Source: Sipunculus nudus (Eukaryota > Annelida > Sipuncula > Golfingiida > Sipunculidae). Taken from it: 64,000 nucleotides of DNA. Position 1 is the stretch's first letter. Every line of letters begins with the position of its first letter. This document shows positions 1 through 9,710 of the stretch, piece by piece. The notes under the pieces were generated by a model that did no database searches, was not told the origin of the DNA, and saw only the letters and a list, made by a program, of their open reading frames with translations. Location: positions 18,350,001 through 18,414,000 of the forward strand of contig CM049308.1 in the NCBI GenBank assembly GCA_026874595.1. The letters are read 5' to 3'. The position numbers and the translations under genes are program-made.

Positions 1-335
1 TGGTAGACTTAGCCGAGAGTTATACGGAGGCTCACGGCCTTACAGCAGGTCCTCGTTATGGCAATAATGTGCCGCGTCCAGCGCAACCGGTATCTCAGTC
101 TAGAGAGAAGCGAGAGCGCAGTCCGGGCGGTCAGACATTTCAGCCATCAGGAGGCAACAGATGATACTTATGTAATGAACTGGGACATAAGGCGCGGGAA
201 TGTAAGACTAGTGCCCGGTCGAGGCCTAGGTCTTCCCCTGAAGTAGGGCGTGCTGCTGGCGATCAGCAGAGGTATAGGACTAATTTTAGCCACCCCCCCC
301 CCCCCCCGTATAGCCCAAAACAGAAGCCTGAGACT
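1..335 (+). pseudogene. gag 3' end with damaged CCHC zinc knuckle
   Basis: At 162-203 the reading frame shows x-Y-L-C-N-E-L-G-H-K-A-R-E-C, the C-x2-C-x4-H-x4-C nucleocapsid knuckle, but the first cysteine codon is a TGA stop (162-164). Gag knuckles bind the element's RNA during particle assembly. A C-rich run at 291-307 lies between the knuckle and the protease frame and may have changed in length. Only this tail of gag is in the window. Confidence 0.7.
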
Positions 336-1076
336 ATGTCAATGGCAGTAGTCGAGGCGGAAACGGAGACAGTCGGTGCGGTGAAACCGGAAGTAGAGAG
401 TCCGAGTCAGTCGTTAGGATTTGCTGCCCAGACAGAAGGCGGAAACTCGTTACCTGTGTGTGAAGGGCTGGTGAATGGTAAGTCAGCGAGGGTGCTGCGG
501 GACTCGGGATGTTCCTCGGCAGGAATACGTGAGTCGTACGTCGAGCTGAATCAGTTCACCGGACACCAGGTCGATTGTAGGTTGTTCGACGGGTCTGTAA
601 GACAATTTCCTACGGCTAGGATTAATGTGGACTGTGCGTACTTTGTCGGTACTATCGAGGCAATGGTGGTCGGGGATGCTGTATGTGATTTAGCGCTAGG
701 TAACGTAGCGGGAGCGCGTGATCCGTATGATCCGGACCCTACGTGGAAGTCTGAGCGGTCCTCAGGCATAGTGTGTGACGGTGTAGAGTCACAAAAGGAG
801 GTGTCGTCCGCGGTGGAGACACGGAGCGCTGCACGTGAGAAACAGATACCGACGCGTAGCTTGAATGTTGCAAGCCCAGTTGCCGATGTGAGTCCGGCCG
901 AATTTTTGAAGGCGCAGGAGGAGGATCAGTCTTTAGCGCCGTATTGGAGGCTAGCTAGAGAGGCTAGAAATGATAGTCCATTTAGAATTGAGGACGGATA
1001 TTTAGCTCGGGTTGTGAGTGATAAACGGGGAGATCAAGATGGATCTCGAGTGGTGGTACCTCAGACGTTACGGTAG
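336..1076 (+). pseudogene. Retrotransposon protease region and start of integrase
   Basis: This is an open frame of 246 codons. The retropepsin active-site triplet D-S-G is at codons 56-58 (501-509), in the context RVLRDSGCSS, the usual position for the pol-encoded protease that matures Gag and Pol. The C-terminal third (SPAEFLKAQEEDQSLAPYW) resembles the leader before gypsy integrase zinc-binding domains. The frame ends at a TAG (1074-1076) inside the integrase leader, so this stop is a lesion and not a natural end. The first ATG at 336 may not be a true start, because pol is normally made as a fusion. Confidence 0.75.
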
Positions 1077-2170
1077 GACGTCATGAGGATGGGCCACGAA
1101 GCGGTTATGGCGGGCCATCAGGGCATAGACAAAACGCACGACCGCGTAGAAATCAGTTTTTCTGGAAAGGGATGTATAATGACATTGCTGAGTTTTGCAA
1201 GTCCTGTCCCATTTGCCAGAAAACCATACCGAACGGCAAGGTGCCTGGAGCTACGTTAGGCCAGATGCCATTAATTGATGAGCCCTGGCGTAGAATTTCG
1301 ATAGATCTGGTTGGGCCGATCCATCCAGCGTCGGAGAGAGGTCACAGGTATATACTGACCGTTATGGATTATGCCACTAGATATCCGGAGGCTGTTGCTT
1401 GAAAGAACATAGATACTGTCTCCGTGGCTGATGCGCTAGTTGATATTTATGCGCGGATAGGAGTGCCGTCAGAGGTGCTTACCGACCTGGGAACACAATT
1501 TACGTCAGACCTCATGCGAGAAGTTAGCTGTGTTTTGTCTGTAAAACAGCTCACCACTACTCCTTACCATCCTATGTGCAACGGAATGGTGGAGAGATTC
1601 AATCGCACGTTAAAGTTAATGTTGAAACGGATGTGCGAGGAAAGACCGCGAGATTGGGATCGGTACCTCAGCGCCGTGCTTTTTGCGTACCGAGAAGCGC
1701 CACATGAGAGCACAGGGTTCTCACCCTTTGAGTTGCTCTATGGTAGGATCGTTAGAGGACCGATGCGGATTCTTAGGGATCTGTGGACCAAGCGAGATAC
1801 TAGCGTCGAGACTAAAACCACGTACCAATACGTCCTGGACTTACAAGACAAACTAAGCGACACATGCGCGTTAGCTAGAGAGGCGTTGAACAAATCAGCG
1901 AACAGACACAAACTGTTATATGATAGAGGTAAATGCACGCGCAGGTTTGAGGCCGGAGACGACGTTTTGTTGTTACTCCCGACGGAGCGGAACAAATTAA
2001 TGGTACAGTGGAAAGGCCCCTATACTATTGTAAACAGGGTTGGGGACTTAGACTATCGGATTAAGATTGGCGATAAGGTTAAAACCTTCCACGTGAATAT
2101 GCTGAAACAGTACCATGCTAGGAACGAGCCCCAGCATATTCTGGCAGCGGTAGCCAAGGGCGCACCTGAT
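1077..2170 (+). pseudogene. Retrotransposon integrase (HHCC, D-D-35-E, GPY)
   Basis: The N-terminal zinc-binding part shows H-x6-H (GHEAVMAGH) and then C-P-I-C (1205-1216). The catalytic core has D at 1304-1306, D at 1484-1486 and E at 1592-1594, giving D-x59-D-x35-E, the classic DD35E spacing. A GPY motif (2015-2023) follows in the C-terminal domain. Integrase joins the cDNA to host DNA. A one-base frame change near 1150 and a TGA at 1400-1402 break the frame; otherwise it is well preserved, suggesting moderate age. It directly precedes the reverse transcriptase in the same frame, the reverse of ordinary Ty3/gypsy order. Confidence 0.9.
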
Positions 2171-2249
2171 TCCATACATGATCCTGACGGTGTAGACGGT
2201 GAAACAGAGCCTCCCGTGTTCGGAGAGTTAAACCCAGAAGGGATTGATG

Positions 2250-3110
2250 AGGATGCCCACATGTCGTTACCGTCGTATGCGCGCCGCCAAACTGAGCGAG
2301 ATGTCCAGGTTAATGCCGACCTAAGCAAGCGTAAGCGCCGTGAAATACTCAGTCTGCTTAGGCAATATGGGGATGTATTCACAGATGTACCCAAGCTCAC
2401 CAATGTTGTTGAATGTAGCATTAAACTCTCATCTGATGTACCTGTAAAAACTAAGCCCTATAGGGTGCCTTTTGAACTGCGAGAGACAATGCGAACAGAA
2501 ATCCAGGAAATGTTAAACTCAGGCATTATTGAACAGTCAGATTCTAGCTATGCGTCCCCCTGTATCCTGCTTAGGAAACCTGACGGTAAGACTAGATTCG
2601 TGATAGACTACCGAAAGCTGAACCAATCAGTCGTGTTCGATCCTGAACCCATGCCGGATCCGGAAGCACTTTTTGTCGAAGTCGCGAAAAGCCAGTATTT
2701 TACAAAGCTTGACCTGACGAAAGGTTACTGGCAGATCCCTGTTTCTGAGGAACCCAGGGATAAGACGGCCATTCTTACCACCGACGGCCTTTACCAATTT
2801 AGGGTTATGCCATTCGGCCTGGTAACTGCCGGAGCGGTTTTCACCCGCATGACGCGGAAAATGTTCAGCGACATGCCGAATGTAATGTGTTAAGTAGATG
2901 ACGTGTTAATACACGCAGAGACTTGGGACGAGCACTTAAGAACTCTTAGAGAAGTGCTAGTTAGACTAGAATGTGCAAACTTAGCAGCTAAACCAGCTAA
3001 AACCTTCATAGGCTACCAGAACTTAGAGTTTTTGGGACACCTTGTAGGCACGGGCAACTTGGCCACTAATCCGGTTTTGCTCAAGAGAATATAGAGCACT
3101 GATAGACCGA
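2250..3110 (+). pseudogene. Retrotransposon reverse transcriptase
   Basis: The frame is continuous with the integrase up to 2893. The RT landmarks are PCILLRKPDGKTRFVIDYRKL, the first catalytic Asp in LDLTKGYWQIPV (2711-2713), MPFGL, and the YxDD box. In that box the tyrosine codon is now TAA (2891-2893), followed by V-D-D (2894-2902). A second stop TAG is at 3092-3094. The position after the MPFGL box reads VTAGAVF where NAPATF is usual. The enzyme would be dead because of the two stops. Confidence 0.9.
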
Positions 3111-3699
3111 AGACAAAGAAGGCTTTGCGAGCATTCCAAGGTCTTACAGGGTACTATCGAAAATTCGTGCCAAACTATGCGGAAATAGCGGTGCCCTTGA
3201 CTGATCTAACGCGGAAAGGTCAACCTAACAAACTAGACTGGAAACCCGTACACGAGAACGCGTACTGTTCTCTAAAGGCTAAACTGTCAGACCCTCCCAT
3301 ACTGAAGCTACCTTATTTCAGTAAACGATTTTATTTGAAACGTGATGCATCTGATGTGGGTATTGGCTGTATCCTGATGCAGAGACACGAGGGGATCATG
3401 CACCCAGTAGCTTATGCCAGTCGTAAACTATTGCCCAGGGAGTGAAATTACTCCACCATCGAGAAAGAGTCATTAGCAATTGTATGGTCTGTACAGAAAT
3501 TTGAGATGTACCTGGCTTGTAGACCGTTCACCATTCAGACCGACCACAAACCATTAAAGTGTATTAGCAAATCAAAATGTGCTAACAAGAGAGTAATGAG
3601 ATGGGACTGGTTCTACAAGAGTTTAGATTTGATATTGAAGCAGTGTCAGGTAAACTAAACCATGGACCCGATTTTCTTAGCAGACTGCCTGAGTGTTAG
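3111..3699 (+). pseudogene. Retrotransposon RNase H, end of pol
   Basis: The connection segment (FQGLTGYYRKFVPNYAEIA) is followed by RNase H with the active-site Asp in RDASDVGIG (3344-3346), a Glu in TIEKESLA and an Asp in TDHKPL (3542-3544). RNase H degrades the RNA strand of the hybrid during reverse transcription. A TGA interrupts the frame at 3443-3445. A single-base frame change near 3605 moves the reading frame. The natural pol end is TAG at 3697-3699, after the usual chromodomain-less LSRLPEC-type tail. No envelope-like frame follows. Confidence 0.88.
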
Positions 3700-3905
3700 G
3701 ATGTAATGAGCTATAATGTTTAGCCAGTTAAGTCTAAACATGTACAGGATTTTGCCCTGTGTCATAGCCCGTGGGCATGTACCAATGACAACTTATTACA
3801 TGACCCTTATGTATTGCTATGTATTGCTATATGTAAATATGTTTAGCTGGACCCTGTGAGATAGAACGATACGATGTATCGAGAAAATACTGTGTATTTT
3901 CTTTA

Positions 3906-3919
3906 AAAGGAGGGGGTGA
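3906..3919 (+). other. Polypurine tract
   Basis: The purine-rich run AAAAGGAGGGGGTGA-like lies directly against the LTR start, where plus-strand DNA synthesis of LTR elements is primed. The position between pol and the TGTCACC LTR boundary supports the call. Confidence 0.75.
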
Positions 3920-5041
3920 TGTCACCAGAAAATCTGTGACAATATGTACGGTGTTTTGTATCATAGTTTAACGAAGTCTGTTCTCTATTGATATTGACGT
4001 GAAGGGTCATCCTAAAGCGTTGACAGGTCTTGATTGTATATATATATTGTGTATTCTTGTATGAAATCCCATCGGCTATCAGCTAATTTATCTGTGTCAC
4101 GCATTGCGTGTATTACATCTGGTATGTGGGTCGCCATGGTGACGCTAGCAGTCATACTAGATCACATATATCCTTATATGGGACACTTGAGCCATAACCC
4201 AATCAGAGAACCGGATCGCCGTACACAGTGCACAGGCGATTGTGACGTCAGAGTTCAGGGAGAGACGCGGGACGCTGCTTCAGTTGGGGCTTGAAGCTTG
4301 AAGAGGCAGCACGCACGCACGGCAGAAAGAACATTGAAACGCTTAAACCCGCCAGTAACGGCATAGAAGCAAGCTTCTACATGAGGCAAGGACCCAGCTC
4401 ACGAGATCACAGCCGTGCTGCCGACAGAGCATCGTAGTGGCGGTAAAGTAAGTGCGCACGCGTCACCTGCCGGCCTAGTTAGGCTTGACCTAGATAATAA
4501 TCGCTGTAAGCCGTGAAACAATTGCTACACGAGTAATTTCAAGGACTCTAAGCTCATATTTAAACAAAGAGAGCTATTACCATTCTTGTGAACGTAAACA
4601 TACCCGGGTCGCTGTCAAGCAAGATCAGTTGAAGATCGCTAAACTCAGAAAGACTATATGGTACTAACCATACGCTAAATTCTATACAAAACAGTAACCA
4701 GAGATCTCTGAAGGAACTGGACTTTATTGTTTTTATACAAACCATGGACTCAGTAAATATCCTGTATTTTTAATGTGAAGGACTGTCGTACTGACACATC
4801 AACGCACACACACTCACAGCTATGTCTCAGTATGTATTGTCTTGAATTATATTTGTGAATTTAACCTGATGTCTCATAGTTTCTATTGATCTGGATGTAT
4901 GATTGTCTGGTATTTTTATACACCTGTAATGACCGGGATCTAATTTCTTGATTAGTGAAATCAAGTGGCGAGCGTAAACCCATCCCATTGTTTTATAGGA
5001 TATATCCGTTGTAAAGTTATCACGTTAAGTCAGGGGTGACA
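3920..5041 (+). repeat. 3' LTR of the retrotransposon
   Basis: The segment begins TGTCACC and ends GGTGACA, a perfect 7-bp inverted terminal pair with TG..CA ends, and follows a polypurine tract. Length is about 1,122 bp. A TATA-like run (around 4038) and GC-richer sequence to 4480 fit a U3/R promoter region. Open frames inside (for example 4034-4294) show no known motif and I treat them as chance. The target-site duplication cannot be confirmed without the 5' side; the bases right after the LTR are CAGAA. Confidence 0.8.
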
Positions 5042-5600
5042 CAGAACTTGAAACTAAACAAGCCTGGGCGATAAGCCAATTCGCAAAGAAACTAAGCCCG
5101 GGGACACCTAACTAAATGATGGATTTTTGAAAATATAGAAACAATGATTTAAGAACGTATTGATGCCCCAACGGTTGCTCTATAAATAATATATTATATG
5201 AATACATCAAAACTACATAATTATGTGTACAAGCTGTCGCGCCCGAGTCCCAGACAACGCCTGCTGCAAAATGAAGATAACCAATTGCCTTTTTCCCTGC
5301 CTCCCTCCCTCTCAATTATAGGCACCAGTTAAGTTTCATTATCATTCATTTTTAATTTACAATTCCTTTTTTTTTAAATTACCTCAGTCGATCTGAAATG
5401 TGTAGGTGTTTATTCGTGGATCGGGGAATCAGTAAAATATACAAATTATAGCACTCGGTACATTTATTCTTTTTTATTCTTTTTTTTTATTTAAAGCTAT
5501 AGCATGCATGGGTAGATCATGATCGGATATTTGGTCTGAGCCATCTTAAGATGAGTTGCCTATCTTCAGATAGGCGACTCAATATCCGAACATGCCATAT
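5042..5600. other. No gene seen; AT-rich flank
   Basis: After the LTR there is AT-rich DNA with poly-T runs (about 5365, 5475) and an imperfect palindrome around 5545-5590 (ATGAGTTGCCTATC/GATAGGCGACTC). I see no coding signal. Confidence 0.5.
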
Positions 5601-6735
5601 AGAATACAAAGTAGAAGACAATGAGCCATACTTTGTAAAGACTGGTCCAATATTGACAAAATTTCGATGGAAATAATAATTTGACATGTTTTCATGACCT
5701 TGACCTTAACCTACAGCTTCAAGAAATCGTTTCGATATACGATAGTTGAAAGTTACAAAGTGATTCCTGGTAAACTGTGTCCTGTTGAATGCTATATAAC
5801 AAAGGCAAGGATGCAAAATTGAGGACAAATGACAAACAGACAGACATATTTAAAAGTGACACAAAGCTGAGACCAGTTGACTTCACGAAGTTATGCAGAA
5901 GACGAAGGTGAAAAAAAAAAAATAGCCAAAATCTGTGAAGATAGGACCAGAATTGACAAAGCTATGAGTAAAATTACATTTTGAAGTGTTTCGAAGTGAC
6001 AGACATACTGGCAAAGTGACACAAAGCTGAGACCAGATGACTTGACCAAGATATGCAGAAGGCCCAGAAGAAGAAAATAAGCTGAAGTTTATGTAATCAA
6101 GGCTAATAGTTTGGGACATATGGCCCAAAAATGTATTGTTGTAGTGTTTCGAGTGCAGCGCTCCCTAGCGGCCATATCACGAAAATGAAAAATCATCTTT
6201 GAGATATTAGGTGTATGACATAAGATGTACCAGTTTCAAAAGGATTCCTGCAAAACGGTTGCCTGTTGAATGCTATATGTAAGACGCAAAAAACAGCAAG
6301 CAGACGAAATGGAGAATTACAGACAAGCAGAAAGACATGCTGATAAAGCGACACAATGTTGAGACATGATGACAGGACCTTGTCTTGTAGAAGACACAGA
6401 GGAAGAAATAAGCCTAAGTTTGTGAAGATAGGACGAATATTGACAAAAAGTTATGATGAAAATAAAGTTTCGAAGTTTTATGACCTTGACCTCGACCTTT
6501 GACCTATGTTGTCCAAAACAATAGGCTTCCAGGACTTTTGATTTTCAATCAACCCTGTAAGTTTCAGATCGATTGCTCCAAAAGTGTGGCCAGGAGAGTA
6601 CTGACAAACAAACACACGCAAACACACCCACAAACAGACATACGCAACTGACCAACATGCTTGCCGAAATCGAAGATTTCCAGCAAGCAACAACAGTTAT
6701 AATGGGAAAGTAAACGAATCATAAACAGATAACCT
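5600..6735 (+). repeat. Tandem-like repeat block shared with CARD-gene intron (53.7-54.9 kb)
   Basis: Units contain the phrases CAGACAGACAT, AGTGACACAAAGCTGAGACC and AGCGCTCCCTAGCGGCCAT, and recur about three times here (5620, 5900 and 6150 onward). Closely matching units lie at 53,730-54,960 in the intron between the two CARD exons. Together with the following block this is the left part of a duplicated gene segment, although part of the similarity may come from a dispersed repeat family. Confidence 0.6.
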
Positions 6736-7245
6736 TTCATTAGTGCTGCTTGTTTAGAGAACTTTTCTAATTGCATTTCTGTGTTATATTATATTTGGTT
6801 TAATATCAGATTTGCAATACCATATTCAATACACATAACACACTTTAGATGATAGGTGTTCAACTGATAAAAATCAAGGGCTGACGTTATTTTTCTGAAC
6901 ATGAATTGTTATGCCTACACCTGAACGGATTTTAACCAACTGAAAGGAAACTATATTAATCGTAACTTTTCCGGGTACAATAAATTTACCTTCAGTATTA
7001 GACCTTCTTGTGTAAGACTTTTTAACAAATAATAAATGCATGTGTTATTTTATTGCAGGCAGAAGGACCGTCAAATCGGCAGCGAGTGTCGTGTTTGCTT
7101 GACCATTTGACCAGGCTACCCCCTGACTCCTGGACTGACTTCCTCTAATAACAACCATGTTGCCGAGCGCATAAGGGAGTGGGTATGTGTACCAAATTAT
7201 TTGAAACTCCATTATTATGGCTCGTATAGGACACACAGAAACCTG
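6735..7245 (+). repeat. Segmental duplicate of 56,119-56,611 (intron-exon-intron)
   Basis: From GTGCTGCT through AGGACACACAGAAA the sequence follows the region around CARD exon 4 of the gene at 49.6-61 kb, including both intron flanks, the acceptor and the donor. Shared intronic phrases include TTTAATATCAGATTTGCAAT and TATAGGACACACAGAAA. Similarity stops soon after on the right. It is a partial duplicate of the CARD gene and not a mere domain relic, because intron sequence is shared. Confidence 0.85.
7059..7182 (+). pseudogene. Broken CARD second exon (duplicate copy)
   Basis: The exon has an acceptor TATTGCAG and a donor TGG|GTATGT, and is homologous to the intact 141-base exon at 56,400-56,540. 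It is 124 bases long: 17 bases are missing after GACTGACTTC, within the part that codes FIRGLEQS in the intact copy. The loss shifts the frame and removes the middle of the second CARD half. The first 83 bases differ from the intact exon at about nine positions by eye, so the duplication is fairly recent. No partner exon (CARD first half, GT-like domain) is seen nearby. I call it a pseudo-exon. Confidence 0.85.
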
Positions 7246-7530
7246 GATAAATCAGTAAGGCATACCTGTATACAATGGATTTAGATTTTAACCATTTTAT
7301 TTGCATGCACATGAAGCAGGCTGAAGATTTTGAGATTTGATACAGTGTAACAGCGACCCTTACAGCACTTAATATTTGATTTGTTAACACTGATTTTACC
7401 TCTTGTTAAAATCCACTGTGTATTTGCAGGTCATGAACTAAATGCATTTAGTGCGACTTTATACGTGTATTTAAGTTAGCTTAATAACGTCAGGTTGTCT
7501 AGATGCTATTATACGGGGTTTCATATTACA

Positions 7531-8140
7531 ATGTTAGCTCACTTGCCAGAAAGTCATTGAGCTATAGTGATGGTCCTTTGTCCGTCTGTCTGCCCGGACG
7601 TCCGTTAAAAGGGCACGTTTTGAAACCGTTGGACCTATGAATCAGAAATTCAAATTACATTTAGATATTCCTAAGTGTTCTTTGCAGTCACAAAACTAGT
7701 AAACTGAGACTTCGTTCCTTTGAGAAATTAAAAATGCTTCATTTTCAATTAAAATAATATTTTTGCATTTCATGTCTGCCCAATATTAAAGCCACTGCTG
7801 TTTTGTTAGCCCCGCTGACTGAAAGTCATCTGAGCTATAGCAATCACTCTTTGCCCGTCGTCCATAGGTGTGTCCGTCCGTTAAACTGGCACTTTTTGAA
7901 ACCGTTAGATCTACGAATCTAAAATTCGGCCAAATGTCCCCTAATGTCTACCATGCCGAAAATTGGGGAACTTCAATTTCATTCCTTCCAGATATTGAGG
8001 AAAAGCTTAATTTTCCATTAAAAATCTCCTGTCACACTTAAAGACTTCCTAATATCAAAACCATTCATCTGTTTTGATCATATTCAAAATACATATATAT
8101 TTCCTATGTTCAAACCAGGAATAAGGTAAGTATTGCGTAA
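7531..8140 (+). repeat. CCGT-rich dispersed repeat, two adjacent 5' ends
   Basis: Two starts of the form AGT-CAT-TGAGCTATAG...TTTGTCCGTC occur at about 7540 and 7806, each followed by CCGTTAAA.GGGCAC and GAAACCGTT. The same start recurs at 8645, 14428, 47449 and 52834. Confidence 0.65.
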
Positions 8141-8642
8141 TTTATTATTCAGGTTATGGACCCGAACATAATGCATTTTGTAAAAAAACAGGAAATATAT
8201 TTACTCATTTAACATGAGAATTGTTGAAGCTAGAGACTTTTTTTTCGGGATATAACTTTATTTAATCAAGATTCAATTCTATACCTAAAGTTAAATCTGA
8301 ATTTTGCAATTTTTTAAAGTTGATAGCATAAATATGAAATCCGTACCTTAAGGTTTGCTCAACTTTGGCCACGGCACTTTGTATTTTCTGCAAGTCTTGT
8401 GGATTGAATTTTCACAGCATGTACACTTAAGGATTTAATCTATTAAAATCTGAAATTTTAAAACAAAAACCCAGTTTTTGCATTTTTTGTCACACAGCCA
8501 ACATTGGTCACTAGAGGTCATTCAGTAAAGATCTCTCAACTTACCTGATTTGTTATGGGTCGCATAGGCAGCGGGAGTCACAGGTGTACAATTATTCTCA
8601 TATCACACCCTACACCCCGAATCAATCACCACCATCGCCCAT

Positions 8643-9201
8643 ATTTAGCTGACTGTAAGTCATCTGAGCTATAGTGATCTCTCTTGATCCGTCGTCCGTC
8701 CGGCCATCCGGACGTCTGTCCGTTAACAGGGCTCAAATCGTAACCGCTGGACCAGGAATCTTCTCTCTTGACACCCAGGGAGGTCCATGAAAAATCTCCT
8801 TGAAAACCTAAAATTAGGTCTCTGTTAATGATTTCCTCGGAGTTATGGTGCTCAGAATACCCCCCAGAATAATGAAAAATTTGATACATAAGCTCCAGTA
8901 TCTGAACAACTAATGCATTGATCACCTTGATTCTTTGCATACATATTGATCATGGAGTGCTTCATCAGTTCCTGCAGGCTGGTGGCGCCACCTATATTTT
9001 CCCAATTTTTACGAATCACCCATATTTTAGAGACCTTTAAAAAAGCGGCCATCCGTTAACAGGGCACAAATCAACCGTTAGACCTAGAAGCTTCTAACTT
9101 GACATCCTTGGAGGTCCATCAAAAATCCATCTAGTATCACACTATTGCCAATACCAACTGGTCAATCAGCTGAGCCTTATGACCCGTGGGTCACTTGTTT
9201 T
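8643..9201 (+). repeat. CCGT-rich dispersed repeat, near full length
   Basis: It begins TAGCTGACTGTAAGTCATCT, has CCGTCGTCCGTCCGGCCATC, a GGTGGCGCCACC box at 8979, and ends CAGCTGAGCCTTATGACCCG followed by TGGGTCACTTG. A compact copy with the same start and end lies at 52,834-53,107. No open frame in it resembles a protein. Confidence 0.7.
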
Positions 9202-9649
9202 TATCTCAGAGAGATCGCTTTCTAGTGTGATGGGGGTTTAACAAACCATGAGAGGTTCTCTAATTATAACTATAATTCTGTAAAGTAAAATTGAAATGGC
9301 ATTATTCCTTCTTGAGCTTGAATAGATGTGGTGAAAATAATATTAAAAAAAACTATTGTTTAAAGACATCAGTTGTAAACCCGCCACTGCACTCGTATAT
9401 TGTAAATGGTACATGTCTGTCAAAGTTTCAACTTTCAGAGTTTACAGATTAAAAAAAAACCTGTCTTATAACTTCCTCACGAGTGAATTAAAAGTGAATA
9501 GGTAGAGATAATAAACTGAATATTTAATGACATAATTTACATCATAATTAGATGCTCTATATGATCTACAGTCAGACATTTACTCATAACAATGATAATA
9601 TCTAATGAAGCTGCATAAACATGCTATTTTTTCTTTCTTTAAATTATAG

Positions 9650-9710
9650 ATGAGGGAATTAGAATCAACCATCCAGGAATCCAGTCATGCTGAAAAGTTG
9701 AAAAAAGAAG
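9650..9710 (+). CDS. Shootin-1-like exon A (coiled-coil end)
   Basis: This 61-base exon has acceptor AAATTATAG and donor AAG|GTAAAT. It encodes MRELESTIQESSHAEKLKKE plus one base of the next codon (phase 1). Charged and helix-forming, it fits the end of a coiled coil. The ATG at its start is probably internal. Confidence 0.6.

Larger units (their letters stand above)
1..5041 (+). mobile_element. Decayed Ty3/gypsy-type LTR retrotransposon (5' end outside window)
   Basis: In order the sequence holds the end of gag with a damaged zinc knuckle, an aspartic protease, an integrase, a reverse transcriptase, RNase H, a polypurine tract and a 3' LTR. All read on the plus strand. The integrase precedes the reverse transcriptase, unlike standard Ty3/gypsy elements and like the Gmr1-type group. 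The copy cannot be autonomous: there are in-frame stops at 162, 1074, 1400, 2891, 3092 and 3443, and single-base frame changes near 1150 and 3605. The 5' LTR, primer-binding site and most of gag lie left of the window, so LTR-LTR divergence and age cannot be read here. Confidence 0.93.

Noticed and set aside
4034-4294. 86-codon frame in the 3' LTR, considered as an envelope or accessory gene
   Set aside because: It lies inside the LTR boundaries and has no signal peptide or known motif.
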